Origin: Umezawaea sp042738955 | GTDB taxonomy: Bacteria > Actinomycetota > Actinomycetes > Mycobacteriales > Pseudonocardiaceae | Reading direction: 5' to 3' | Assembly (NCBI RefSeq): GCF_042738955.1 | Contig: NZ_JBHYHC010000015.1 | Location: forward strand, 1-64,000 | DNA length: 64,000 bases | Shown here: piece after piece, positions 14,784-23,262 of the stretch | Numbering within the stretch: position 1 is the stretch's first letter | How the letters are laid out: each line of letters opens with the position of its first letter | The notes under the pieces: generated by a model | The model's input: the letters and a program-made list of their open reading frames with translations, nothing else | What the model was told of the DNA's origin: nothing | Databases searched by the model: none | Program-made: the position numbers and the translations under genes

Positions 14784-16028
14784 ATGCTGATAGTCGAAGA
14801 CGGTGGTCTCGATGATCAAGGCGAACCTGAGAACCTCGCAGCTTGCGTCGACGTCCTTAACAAGCACTTGAAGCCGGACAAGGAGATCACTGCAGGACTG
14901 ATCGCTCGACTGCAACGCGAGGGCTATCTACGAGACATCGAAGTCATGGGCGAAGTCGCGGTGCGAGACGCAGCCAAATACGTCAGGCAGATCCGACGGG
15001 ACATGGCGGAGGAAGAGACCTCGCCTCGACGGCGAGGTGTGATCGGACCGAACCCTTCGACTGGCCCGAGGACGCTTATCGCTACACTTCAGGCTCGGTC
15101 AGCGGCCTTTCAAATGGCCTTGACAGCTTGGGTGGCTGACGATGCCGAGGCAGACTCAGACGTTGCAGCGTTCCGACAAAAGCATCTACCCGATGGCCTA
15201 CCTCTTCTGCCGGGGCAGATCCAAAATTGGGTAACACAGCAAGCTGCCCAACAGTCCAAGAACGTCAAACTCGCGGTTGTCCCAGTGCCTCTAGACTGGG
15301 AACGAAGCCACGCCATTCCGCCAATCTCAGATGACATCGCCGTCTCAACAAGAGTTACAATGTTTAATTTCCTGGTTCCACCTAAAAAATTCAATGATAT
15401 CACTGAATCAGAAGGCAAGGAAAGTGGACAAGGAATAGCCGACGAAATTGTCCCCTGGGAACTAAACCGGGCCGTCGCTGCACCGGGAGGCGTGTTATTC
15501 AAGCTCAATGGCCTAGCCGAGCGCCTTGCCAGAGTACATGGATGGGAGAAATCTCAGGCTGCCACGTGGGTTTTGACCGGGTGGTCACCGCTTATTGGCC
15601 TGATCAGAGTAACAGAGCAATCACCTCCAGTAATCAACAACGAGTGGCGCGCCTGGGGGCAGCGAATCAAGCTCGTTGTGCACCCCGCAGCAACAGCGCA
15701 AGAGGTCGCCAATGCCTATGTCAGCGCCCGCAAAGAGCTGGAACTGCCCGAGACCTATGGCAAGATACGTGTCCGCGGCCTGTCAATAAGTCACCTTCGC
15801 CTGACTGCCTTCGTTGCGGGACGCACCGGGACCTGGAAACAGAAAATGGATTCCTGGCATGAAGAGTACTCACACATCAAACACTATTCCCAGCTAACAA
15901 ATTTTATCCGAGACGCCCTAGACGCAAGAATGCGCGTACTCAACCTCGCCTACTCGCCCCAAAAGGGTGAAACCTCCGGCACTGCAATACAATTCGATAT
16001 GCTTGGCAGAAATCTCGAAAACACCTGA
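14784..16028 (+). CDS. Orphan hypothetical protein, AT-richer than its surroundings
   Basis: 414 residues from ATG 14784. Base composition is clearly lower in GC than neighbouring genes, especially 15300-16030, a sign of transfer from another source. The N-terminal 90 residues are acidic and helical (LKPDKEITAGLIARLQREGYL resembles a helix-turn-helix-like pattern). Residues about 120-230 contain a proline-rich VPVPLDWERSHAIPPI segment, and the C-terminal third is well structured around TWVLTGWSPLIGLIRV, RIKLVVHP, HLRLTAFVAGRTGTWKQKM and LTNFIRDALDAR. No transmembrane helix or catalytic motif is recognised. The nearby integrase and tRNA suggest it is cargo of an integrated element. Confidence 0.7.
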   Translation: MLIVEDGGLDDQGEPENLAACVDVLNKHLKPDKEITAGLIARLQREGYLRDIEVMGEVAVRDAAKYVRQIRRDMAEEETSPRRRGVIGPNPSTGPRTLIATLQARSAAFQMALTAWVADDAEADSDVAAFRQKHLPDGLPLLPGQIQNWVTQQAAQQSKNVKLAVVPVPLDWERSHAIPPISDDIAVSTRVTMFNFLVPPKKFNDITESEGKESGQGIADEIVPWELNRAVAAPGGVLFKLNGLAERLARVHGWEKSQAATWVLTGWSPLIGLIRVTEQSPPVINNEWRAWGQRIKLVVHPAATAQEVANAYVSARKELELPETYGKIRVRGLSISHLRLTAFVAGRTGTWKQKMDSWHEEYSHIKHYSQLTNFIRDALDARMRVLNLAYSPQKGETSGTAIQFDMLGRNLENT

Positions 16029-16134
16029 GCGCCACAAAATATAGACTTGGCCCCGCAACCATTCGACTATGACTGCATCAAGTGCCCCTCCGGTGTCCAG
16101 TTGCAGTAACAAGCCGCAAAATTTCTACCAGCCA

Positions 16135-16177
16135 AGTTTGTGGCTGGCACCGAAGAAATCGATGCCAGCCACAAACT
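16135..16177. terminator. 14-bp perfect stem-loop between the orphan gene and the integrase
   Basis: AGTTTGTGGCTGGC (16135-16148) pairs with GCCAGCCACAAACT (16164-16177) around a 15-base loop. It lies just past the integrase stop (16191, minus strand) and 105 bases past the stop of the orphan gene, with AAATTTT on the minus strand side. A bidirectional terminator is the simplest reading; a recombination-site arm is an alternative given the integrase. Confidence 0.55.
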
Positions 16178-16190
16178 CGTGATTTCGTGG

Positions 16191-17210
16191 TTAGGCGAGT
16201 GGGTGGGGTTCTCCGGTGAGGGCGGCCACGGCCTGCGCGACTTCCTGGACGGTGGCGCGGACGTAGGTGGCCGTGGCTCCGGGGTCGTTGGTGTTTTCGG
16301 CGTGGCCTGCGAAGGCGCGGGCGACGGCGTAGCCGAAGTTGCGTTCGACCCAGGTGAGGGTGGTGTGGCGGAGCCAGTGGATCGAGAGTCCCTGGGTTGC
16401 CGCCCACGGCAGGTGTTCGCCGATGCGGGTCCAGAGGTGGTCGTAGCGGCGGGTGGAGAACGGTTTGCCGTTGGCGCGCCGCAACAACCGGGTGCCGCGT
16501 TCTGCGCCGCGGTTGGTGCCGTGGCGGATGAGGTGGTTCATCAGGGTGGGTGAGATGGGTTGCCAGCGCACGGTTTCCGCCTTTTCGCGCAGGAAGATCA
16601 GGCATTGGACGGGGTCGAGGTCTTCGGGGCGCAGTGCCAAGGCGCCGCCGCGTCGGCAGGCGGTTTCGGTGTGCAGGCGTAGGAGGAGGGTGTCGAGTTC
16701 GGGGTCGTTGCCGGTGGTGGCGGCGATGTGGTTGATCTCGTCAAGGCGGTCGTTGGCGATGGCGCGTCGGGTGGAGGCGCGTCGGGTGGGTTTGGGGACT
16801 TTGATGGCGGGGTTGTCGCCGGTGGTGATGAGGTCGTCGTCTTCGGCGTGGCGGTAGAGGCATCGCAGGGCGGCGATGAGGTGTTCGGCGGCGCCGCGTC
16901 CGCCGCGGGCGTTGCGGCGGACCACCACGTTGGCCTTGACGTGCTCGGCGAGCTGCTTGATCTCCGAGGGGGTGGGGTCGGTGATGGGTCGGTCGCCCCA
17001 GTGGGCGACGATGCGGTCCCAGTAGGAGCCGTAGGCGCGTCTGGTTCCGGCGGAGACCGCGCCCGAGACGGTCGGGACGTAGTCGGCGAAGGTCGGAACC
17101 TCGCTCCGCTCTCCACCCGATGACAGCAAAGCCTCGACCGAGACGCCCATGCGTGCCAGCAGCAGGCGGGCGGCGTCCAGGTCGGCGGTGCTTGCGGCGG
17201 TCGTGCTCAT
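16191..17210 (-). CDS. Tyrosine recombinase / integrase
   Basis: 339 residues. The N-terminal part (about 40-150) fits a SAM-like core-binding domain (AGTRRAYGSYWDRIV...). The catalytic part contains the usual residues: Arg in TACRRGGALAL, HWLRHTTLT (His-x-x-Arg), GHAEN, and the nucleophile Tyr in TATYVRA. It is slightly short compared with phage integrases. Its start overlaps the stop of the AbrB-like gene by four bases, so the two are cotranslated. The tRNA-Leu 3' end lies 580 bases upstream, a typical arrangement for elements that integrate into tRNA genes. No excisionase or element end is identified. Confidence 0.88.
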   Translation of the reverse strand: MSTTAASTADLDAARLLLARMGVSVEALLSSGGERSEVPTFADYVPTVSGAVSAGTRRAYGSYWDRIVAHWGDRPITDPTPSEIKQLAEHVKANVVVRRNARGGRGAAEHLIAALRCLYRHAEDDDLITTGDNPAIKVPKPTRRASTRRAIANDRLDEINHIAATTGNDPELDTLLLRLHTETACRRGGALALRPEDLDPVQCLIFLREKAETVRWQPISPTLMNHLIRHGTNRGAERGTRLLRRANGKPFSTRRYDHLWTRIGEHLPWAATQGLSIHWLRHTTLTWVERNFGYAVARAFAGHAENTNDPGATATYVRATVQEVAQAVAALTGEPHPLA

Positions 17211-17680
17211 GCCGGATCACCGCCCAGCAGCGGGGCGTGCGCGGGAGCGAGCAGGTCGTCGAGGGCGATGGGCGGGTGCACGATCAGCAGCTGGTGGTCC
17301 GGGTAGGCGGCGAGCAGGACGCGGTCTCCGGCGTGCAGGTCCAGGCGGCGGCGCAGGGACACCGACAGGCGCAGGAATCCTTGTGGGGTCACGGCACTGG
17401 TGCCGCGTGCGGTGGCGTGGATCACGACCAGGCCGTGGCGGATCTCGAGGTCCAGGGCGGTGCCGGGGCCCCAGGCCAGTGTTCGGAGGACGACGTTGTC
17501 GGCGACACGGCCGCCGCTGTCGACCGCGGCCATTCCGTAAATGGTCGCGCCGGTCCGTACCGGCGGAAAGGAGGCCAGCGGAATCGGCAGACGTTCCGCG
17601 GTGGTGCCCGGTCGATTGTTCGATGGTCCGTCCGTGACGGAGGACGGGAAAACGATCGGTGCGATCAGAGGCCCGGACAT
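17207..17680 (-). CDS. AbrB/MazE-like swapped-hairpin DNA-binding protein coupled to the integrase
   Basis: 157 residues from ATG 17680, preceded at seven bases by AGGAGG. The first 80 residues show no recognised domain. Residues about 95-145 fit an AbrB/SpoVT swapped-hairpin fold: TSAVTPQGFLRLSVSLRRRL, DLHAGDRVLLAAYPDHQLLIVHP. Such domains bind DNA as dimers, often as antitoxins or transition-state regulators. Because the stop overlaps the integrase start by four bases, it probably controls or assists recombination. Its ribosome site is locked in a hairpin (17686-17713). Family assignment is moderate. Confidence 0.65.
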   Translation of the reverse strand: MSGPLIAPIVFPSSVTDGPSNNRPGTTAERLPIPLASFPPVRTGATIYGMAAVDSGGRVADNVVLRTLAWGPGTALDLEIRHGLVVIHATARGTSAVTPQGFLRLSVSLRRRLDLHAGDRVLLAAYPDHQLLIVHPPIALDDLLAPAHAPLLGGDPA

Positions 17681-17685
17681 GAGAA

Positions 17686-17713
17686 ATCCTCCTGTCCATG
17701 AGAACAGGAGGAT
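17686..17713 (-). promoter_or_regulatory. Perfect inverted repeat sequestering the ribosome site of the AbrB-like gene
   Basis: ATCCTCCTGT (17686-17695) and ACAGGAGGAT (17704-17713) are perfect 10-base arms around an 8-base loop. On the minus-strand transcript the arm next to the start codon contains AGGAGG, the Shine-Dalgarno of the gene starting at 17680, and the distal arm contains its exact complement. In RNA this would hide the ribosome site; in DNA it would be an ideal operator for a dimeric repressor such as the AbrB-like product itself. Confidence 0.65.
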
Positions 17714-17791
17714 CCGCATCGAGCCATCGCTGCGTGTCGGAGTGCGTTCGAGCACTGACACGGATTCTGTGGCAGGTATGCCACGTTAGAG

Positions 17792-17874
17792 TGACCGAGG
17801 GGGGACTTGAACCCCCACGCCCTTTCGGGCACTAGCACCTCAAGCTAGCGCGTCTGCCATTCCGCCACCCGGTC
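17792..17874 (-). tRNA. tRNA-Leu (GAG anticodon)
   Basis: 83 bases fold as a class II tRNA: acceptor arm GACCGGG paired with CTCGGTC (one G-U), D-arm GGCGG...GAC, anticodon stem CTAGC/GCTAG with loop TTGAGGT (anticodon GAG), long variable arm GCCCGAAAGGGC, and T-arm GGGGG-TTCAAGT-CCCCC. CCA is not encoded. The 3' end faces the AbrB/integrase pair, so it is the likely integration target of that element. Confidence 0.93.
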
Positions 17875-17984
17875 TTTCGGCTCTCGCCGTGGTGTGTGCA
17901 TAGATTACATGATCGTTCCCAAGTACCAAAATCGGGGGGTGTCTTGGGGCTCCCAGGGTGTGGAAGCAGTGGTAGGAAGGCTGC

Positions 17985-19316
17985 GTGAGCAACTTGGGTG
18001 AGGGTGCGGGGCTGCTGCTGGCGCAGGACGAGGTCGTGGGGTTGGCCAGTGAGCTGATTCGGATCGACAGTACGAACACGGGGGACCCCTCGACCGTGGT
18101 TGGGGAGCGGGCGGCTGCTGAGTGGGTGGCTGAGAAGCTGTCCGAGGTGGGGTACGAGACGACCTATGTCGAGTCCGGGGCCAAGGGGCGGGGGAACGTG
18201 ATCGCCCGGTTGGCCGGGGCGGATCGGTCTCGTGGGGCGTTGTTGGTGCACGGGCACCTGGACGTGGTGCCTGCTGACCCGTCCGAGTGGTCTGTTCACC
18301 CCTTTTCGGGGGCTGTGCAGGACGGGTACGTGTGGGGGCGTGGGGCCGTCGACATGAAGGACATGGTCGCCATGTCGTTGGCTGTCGCTCGGCGGTTCAA
18401 GCGGGATGGGATCGTGCCGCCTCGGGACATCGTGTTCGCGTTTCTGGCGGATGAGGAAGCCGGGGGGTTCTTCGGGGCGAAGTGGCTGGTGGAGAACCGG
18501 CCTGAGCTGTTCGAAGGGGTCACTGATGCGATCAGTGAGGTGGGTGGGTTTTCGATCACCCTGAAGGATGATGCTCGGGCCTATCTGGTGGAGACCGCCG
18601 AGAAGGGGATTCGGTGGTTGACCCTGCGCGTGCGTGGGACCGCCGGGCACGGGTCGATGATCCATCGGGACAACGCCGTGGCGAAGTTGGCCGAGGCCGT
18701 GACGAAGTTGGGGAACCACCGGTTTCCGCTGGTGGTGCGGCCGTCGGTGCGGGAGTTCCTGGACGGGGTCACGGAGATCACGGGATGGGATTTTCCGGAA
18801 GAGGATCTTGAGGGCGCTGTTGGGAAGCTCGGGGCGTTGTCGCGGATGATCGGGGCGACGTTGCGGGATACCGCGAATCCGACGATGTTGTCGGCGGGGT
18901 ACAAGGCGAACGTGATTCCGTCTGTGGCGCAGGCCACAGTGGACTGCCGGATCCTGCCTGGGCGGGAAGAGGCGTTCGATCGGGAGCTGGCGGAGCTGCT
19001 GGGGCCTGATGTGGAGCGGGAGTGGGTTGGGCTGCCGCCGGTGGAGACGACGTTCGACGGGGCGTTGGTGGACGCGATGGCGGCGTCGATCACGGCTGAG
19101 GACCCCGGTGCGCGGGTGCTGCCGTACATGTTGTCGGGTGGGACGGACGCGAAGTCGTTCCAGCAGTTGGGGATTCGGAACTTCGGGTTCGCGCCGTTGA
19201 AGCTGCCCGCGGACCTGGACTTCTCGGCGTTGTTCCACGGGGTGGACGAGCGGGTGCCGGTGGACGCGTTGAAGTTCGGCGTGCGGGTGTTGGAGCGGTT
19301 CCTGCGGAACTCCTGA
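17985..19316 (+). CDS. M20-family metallopeptidase (dipeptidase/acetylornithine-deacetylase-like)
   Basis: 443 residues from GTG 17985. The dinuclear zinc ligands and catalytic acids of the M20 family appear in order: HGHLDVVPAD, GRGAVDMKDM, FLADEEAGGFFGA, and a late LFHGVDERVP; the dimerisation 'lid' domain interrupts the catalytic domain at about residues 210-330 with TAGHGSMIHRDNA. These enzymes hydrolyse dipeptides or N-acyl amino acids in the cytosol. The gene stands alone, convergent with hypX, and a hairpin follows its stop. Base use is more T-rich at third positions than neighbours, but within the normal range for such genes. Confidence 0.9.
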   Translation: MSNLGEGAGLLLAQDEVVGLASELIRIDSTNTGDPSTVVGERAAAEWVAEKLSEVGYETTYVESGAKGRGNVIARLAGADRSRGALLVHGHLDVVPADPSEWSVHPFSGAVQDGYVWGRGAVDMKDMVAMSLAVARRFKRDGIVPPRDIVFAFLADEEAGGFFGAKWLVENRPELFEGVTDAISEVGGFSITLKDDARAYLVETAEKGIRWLTLRVRGTAGHGSMIHRDNAVAKLAEAVTKLGNHRFPLVVRPSVREFLDGVTEITGWDFPEEDLEGAVGKLGALSRMIGATLRDTANPTMLSAGYKANVIPSVAQATVDCRILPGREEAFDRELAELLGPDVEREWVGLPPVETTFDGALVDAMAASITAEDPGARVLPYMLSGGTDAKSFQQLGIRNFGFAPLKLPADLDFSALFHGVDERVPVDALKFGVRVLERFLRNS

Positions 19317-19324
19317 CGGCCGGC

Positions 19325-19353
19325 GGCCGGGGTGCGGATGTCGCGCCCCGGCC
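19325..19353. terminator. Hairpin between convergent M20 peptidase and hypX
   Basis: GGCCGGGG (19325-19332) pairs with CCCCGGCC (19346-19353), with GCG/CGC able to extend it inward. It lies between the two convergent stop codons (19316 and 19370) and can serve both directions. Confidence 0.5.
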
Positions 19354-19369
19354 AGTGGTGCCGCCGGGG

Positions 19370-21097
19370 TCAGACCACGAGCCTGCCGGTGTCCACCGCG
19401 ACCGCGCTGGGGGTTGCGAACCGCACGCCTCGTTGCGGTGCGAGATGCGGTGGCGTCGCGATCGGCTTCTGCTTGGTGACGAACGCGTGGCGCTTGGCGG
19501 CGAAGCCGCGACGGTCGTCGAAGATGTCCCGGCACATCTCGGCGAGTTCCATGGTCCGGTACGTCTCGAGCGGCCGGTGGCGTTCGTCTTCCGCGCGCCG
19601 GGTTTGCTTGCCGGTCAAGAGCTCTTCGCGTCCGCTGTCCGCGGCGAGCCGCTCGGCGTAGCGGAGGACGGCTGCCTCGAACTCCGCCGGTTCGCCTCCG
19701 ATCACCTCGTCGGCGAGTCCGGTCCGAACGGCGTCCGCCGCGCTCATCGGCAGGCAGCTCTCGGTGATCGACCACGCCTGGAGCTCACCCACCCGCCGCG
19801 GCAGGACGTACGTCCAGTACTCCGAACCGGTCAGGCCCATCGTGAGGTAGTGCGGGTTCAGCACGACTCCGGCGCGCACGACGACCCGGTCGGCGCCGAG
19901 TGCCAGCATCACGCCTCCCGCTCCCGCGTTGCCCGCCACCGATGCCACCACCAGCTGGTGGGTGCAGGTGATGATGGTCCTGCACACGTCGTCGATGGCG
20001 TTGATGTTCCGCCACGCCTCGCCCGCCGGGTCTTCCGCGGTGTCGATGACGTTGAGGTTCAGGCCGTTCGAGAAGGCCTCCCCACCGCGGAGCAGCAGGA
20101 CCTTGGTGTCCTGATCGCTCGCGTGCCGCAGTGCGGCGGCGAGCCGCTCGCACTGCGTGGTCGACATCGCTCCGTTGTAGAAGTCGAAGCTCACGACACC
20201 CACGTCACCGACGCGCCGGTAGTGGATGTCGTCGTCCGGCGAGGTTTCGGACCAGCCCGGCTCCGGCGACGAAGGGACGTTCACCACGTGGTGCGCCAAC
20301 GCCACCGCGGCGGGCAGCTTCACGCTTCCCTTGACCCGCGCGTGTCCGATCCACAACGCGCCGTCACCGGTGCGGACGAGCAGCTCGTCGCGCCGCCGCT
20401 CCACGATCGTGCCGGGTTCACCGGTGGACGCGGTGCCCGGCCGGGCGTCGAAGACGGACACGGTGACGCCGTCGAGCGTGGTGCGCACACCGGGTGCGCC
20501 GTCCGCGGCCCGCACACGGCGCAGGATCTCCTCCGTGGACGCCGTCCAGGAGAACTCGCGGTCCGCCTGTCGCATGGTGGGCCGCAGCGTGCCCCAAGCG
20601 TCGGTCCGGTGTTCGAGCGGAGTCGGGCTGAACGTCGGATCCGCCGCGTTGCGCACCACCTCGAGTGCCAGCTCCACCGCGGCGTCCGCGACCGGGCCGT
20701 TGTACAAGGTGCTCTTGCGGGGCGGATCCGCCGGGATCTCGAACGCGCGGGTGCCCCAGACCGGTCCGGCGTCCATGTCCTCCACCGCCTGGAGCGCGGT
20801 CACCCCCCAGACCGGTTCCGCCTCCGCGATGGCCCAGTCCAACGACGACGGGCCCCGATCGCCCACCGGGCCGGGATGCAGGATCACCGCGCGGTGCCTG
20901 CTCCAGATGTCGGCGGGGATCCGTTCGCGCAGGAACGGGCAGAGGATCAGATCCGGGGAAACCAGCTCGACCGCGGTGCGCATCAGCTCCTCGCTGATCG
21001 CGAACTCGACGCTCACGTCGTGCCCGGCTGCCCGGAGTTCGAGCCAGACGCGCTGGCACAGGCCGTTGAAAGCCGAGCAGAGAAGCAGGATTCGCAA
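19370..21097 (-). CDS. hypX: HypX/HoxX hydrogenase maturation protein
   Basis: 575 residues from TTG 21097, selected because GGAGG lies five bases upstream and the homologous N-terminus RILLLCSAFNGL begins there. Residues 1-270 are a formyl-tetrahydrofolate transferase/hydrolase-like domain with HPGPVGDRGPSSLDWAI and the C-terminal OB-type segment. Residues 285-540 are an enoyl-CoA hydratase/isomerase-like domain (SFDFYNGAMSTTQC, NAGAGGVMLALGADRVV). HypX converts formyl-THF, via formyl-CoA, to the CO ligand of NiFe hydrogenases under aerobic conditions. No hydrogenase structural gene or other hyp gene is in the window, so the partner must be elsewhere. Confidence 0.88.
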   Translation of the reverse strand: MRILLLCSAFNGLCQRVWLELRAAGHDVSVEFAISEELMRTAVELVSPDLILCPFLRERIPADIWSRHRAVILHPGPVGDRGPSSLDWAIAEAEPVWGVTALQAVEDMDAGPVWGTRAFEIPADPPRKSTLYNGPVADAAVELALEVVRNAADPTFSPTPLEHRTDAWGTLRPTMRQADREFSWTASTEEILRRVRAADGAPGVRTTLDGVTVSVFDARPGTASTGEPGTIVERRRDELLVRTGDGALWIGHARVKGSVKLPAAVALAHHVVNVPSSPEPGWSETSPDDDIHYRRVGDVGVVSFDFYNGAMSTTQCERLAAALRHASDQDTKVLLLRGGEAFSNGLNLNVIDTAEDPAGEAWRNINAIDDVCRTIITCTHQLVVASVAGNAGAGGVMLALGADRVVVRAGVVLNPHYLTMGLTGSEYWTYVLPRRVGELQAWSITESCLPMSAADAVRTGLADEVIGGEPAEFEAAVLRYAERLAADSGREELLTGKQTRRAEDERHRPLETYRTMELAEMCRDIFDDRRGFAAKRHAFVTKQKPIATPPHLAPQRGVRFATPSAVAVDTGRLVV

Positions 21098-21480
21098 CGG
21101 TGCCTCCGTGACGCTTGACCAAGACGAGACCTCGCGCCAAACCGGTCGTGGCGCCATCGGGGTTCGGTTCTGCGACTGTCCGAAAAGGACTCTTTGCCCC
21201 GCACTGTTCCACTGCGACAGAACGACCGGAGCTTACGTGCGGATCCTCAGGTGCACAACAGGTCCGAAAAGGACGTGGGAAGCGATAATCCTGTTACGGA
21301 ATGCCATGCCCGGCAAGCGATCCGGCGTCCGATCACGAAGCGTGGAGGACCGGTGGCGTTCCGCACTTCCAGGCGGAACGCACGGTCGCACGAACTCGCC
21401 ATGGTCCCCTCGCCTTGTCTCGCAGCCGATGCGCACTACATCGCGCACCCGGCCTCCCCTGTTACCGATCGGTCCCTCGG
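21098..21480. other. 383-base intergenic region upstream of hypX with a repeated palindrome
   Basis: No convincing gene is seen. GTCCGAAAAGGAC, a palindrome with 4-base arms, occurs at 21178-21190 and again at 21262-21274, exactly 84 bases (eight helical turns) apart. The region contains the presumed hypX promoter, and its left part reads open in several frames without family similarity. The 3' end of the pentapeptide gene lies at its right edge. Confidence 0.45.
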
Positions 21481-22089
21481 TCAGCAGATGCGCAGGCCCA
21501 GTGCGGCGGCGATGGTGAGGGCCTGTTCGGGGTCGATCATGGCGCCTGCGAGGCGGACCTCGGTGGGGTTGAGGCCTTGGAGGTCGCTGCCTCGGAGGTC
21601 GGCCTTGGTCAGGTCCGCGCCGTGCCAGGTGGTGTCGGTGAGGTCGCAGCCGAGGAAGCTGGTGCCTTGGCACTTGGCGGCGGTGAGGTCGGTGTCGTGC
21701 AGGCGGACGCGGGTGAAGGTGGCTCGGCGGAGGTCGGCTCCCGGCAGGGCGGTGAACGACCAGTCGCCGCCGGTGACCGCCAGCAGGTCGAAGGTGCAGT
21801 CGGTGAAGACGCCGCCCACCAGCTTGCAGTCGGTGAAGGTGGCGTTGAAGAACGTGCACCTGGTGAAAGCGCAGTTGAGGAACGCCGACTCGGTGTGGGT
21901 GGAGACGTTGAACTCGACGCCGCTGAAGACGCAGTCGGTGAAGGTCGCGCCGCGGTTGGCCAGCTCCGTCATGTCGACGTCGCGGAACGCCGTGTGCTCG
22001 TAGTGCTCCCCCGCCAGCTCCGTGGTGGTCCAGTCGCGGTCCAGCACCGTGGTCGTCGTCCTCGGTGCGTTTCGTCTGCGTTCGGCCAC
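21481..22089 (-). CDS. Pentapeptide-repeat protein
   Basis: 202 residues from GTG 22089. The central 130 residues consist of A(D/N)LxX-type pentapeptide repeats (FTDCVFSGVEF, FLNCAFTRCTFFNATF, GADLTKADLRGSDLQ), which form a right-handed quadrilateral beta-helix. Proteins of this shape include MfpA/Qnr, which mimic DNA and protect gyrase from quinolones, but many have no known role. The gene starts one base after the stop of the membrane protein gene at 22091 and is cotranscribed with it. No conserved gyrase-interaction signature can be judged by eye. Confidence 0.88.
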   Translation of the reverse strand: MAERRRNAPRTTTTVLDRDWTTTELAGEHYEHTAFRDVDMTELANRGATFTDCVFSGVEFNVSTHTESAFLNCAFTRCTFFNATFTDCKLVGGVFTDCTFDLLAVTGGDWSFTALPGADLRRATFTRVRLHDTDLTAAKCQGTSFLGCDLTDTTWHGADLTKADLRGSDLQGLNPTEVRLAGAMIDPEQALTIAAALGLRIC

Positions 22090-22090
22090 G

Positions 22091-23047
22091 TCACGGACTA
22101 TAGCTACGGGCTTTCAGGGTCACGGTCGTGGAGATGGCGAGGACGACGACCAGTGCGGCCGCGGCGGTGAGGGTTTGGGCGTCGAGGTGGAGGAGGGGTT
22201 GGCCGCGCAGGGCCTGCCACGTGAGCAGGGCGATCAGGGCGGCGTAGCCGGCGGCGGCGATGAGGACCAGGCGCAGGCGGGTGGTGCTGTTCGCGAGGGC
22301 GGGGATTCGGGCTGCCAAGGCGATGAGGAGGAGGCTGAGCAGCGGTAGGGCTTGCAGGGCGTGGATGCCGATGAAGTGCGGGATGCGCAGGTCGCCGCCG
22401 GTGGTGGACCAGCCGGTGACGGGCATGGACGGGCCGCCGTCGGGGACGCCGACGCTGTGCGCGCCGATGGCCGGGACGTGGTGGTCGGCGTCCAGTTCCG
22501 CCTCCTGGGCGGCCGTCGGCTGGGTCATGAGGAACGCGAGGAGCATGCCGACCAGGGACAGACCTGTGCCGAGCCTGATGGCCCACGTGGTGGCCGGTTC
22601 CAGGTCGGAGCGCAGGGAGACGACGACCGAGACGACGAGGGTGGCGGTCCAGAGGACCACGATCATCGTGCCCATGACGCTGAAGAGGGTCTGGTCGAAG
22701 TCGGTCTCGTTGTTGAAGTGGCTGGCCTTGCCGCGGACGACCTGGGTGACGATCGCGGCCATTTCGGCGAACGACACGACGGCGACCACGGTGCCCGCCC
22801 ACCAGCCGGTGCGGGGTGCGCGGCGGGTCAGGGTGAGCATCCAGGCGAGGGTGGCGCCGAAGAGGGCGAACGAGACGCCGAACTTGAACGGCTTGAACCA
22901 CGCGGGGCTGCCGTTGATCAGCCGGTCGTCCACGAGGAGGCCGATCGCCGAGACGACGACCAAGGCGACCATGGCGGCGGACAAGGCCATCAGGGGGCGG
23001 TGCCACCGGATCTCGGTCCGGGGTCTCGGTGGGGACGTGATGATCAT
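22091..23047 (-). CDS. Polytopic membrane protein of unknown function
   Basis: 318 residues from ATG 23047, preceded by GGAG. About seven to eight hydrophobic segments are visible, beginning LMALSAAMVALVVVSAIGLL and ending in TAAAALVVVLAIS. A conserved-looking SPAWFKPFKFGVSFALFGATLAW follows the first helix, and an acidic/His extracellular or cytoplasmic loop (HHVPAIGAHSVGVPDGGPSM) lies near residue 200, followed by HFIGIHALQALPL. I do not recognise a named family. Coupled to the pentapeptide-repeat gene. Confidence 0.75.
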   Translation of the reverse strand: MIITSPPRPRTEIRWHRPLMALSAAMVALVVVSAIGLLVDDRLINGSPAWFKPFKFGVSFALFGATLAWMLTLTRRAPRTGWWAGTVVAVVSFAEMAAIVTQVVRGKASHFNNETDFDQTLFSVMGTMIVVLWTATLVVSVVVSLRSDLEPATTWAIRLGTGLSLVGMLLAFLMTQPTAAQEAELDADHHVPAIGAHSVGVPDGGPSMPVTGWSTTGGDLRIPHFIGIHALQALPLLSLLLIALAARIPALANSTTRLRLVLIAAAGYAALIALLTWQALRGQPLLHLDAQTLTAAAALVVVLAISTTVTLKARSYSP

Positions 23048-23262
23048 GGCGGGCTCCGTTTCGCGTGGCGGCGACGTCAACGGTGGCAGCGGGGCGGTCC
23101 GGGGTCACTGCGGTCGGCAGGAGTCCTGGGCGTAGGGCTGCCCCTACCACCGAGCGCGGGGCGTGTTCACGCAGTTACCCCAGGTCAACGAGGGTGCGCA
23201 CGGAATTGTCGGACCCTGCCTCTACCGTGCGTCCCAACCGGACCGAACTGGGGGAAGACGAC

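Noticed and set aside
21481..22089. Quinolone-resistance Qnr/MfpA protein
   Set aside because: Pentapeptide repeats are clear, but nothing visible singles out gyrase protection from the many other family members.
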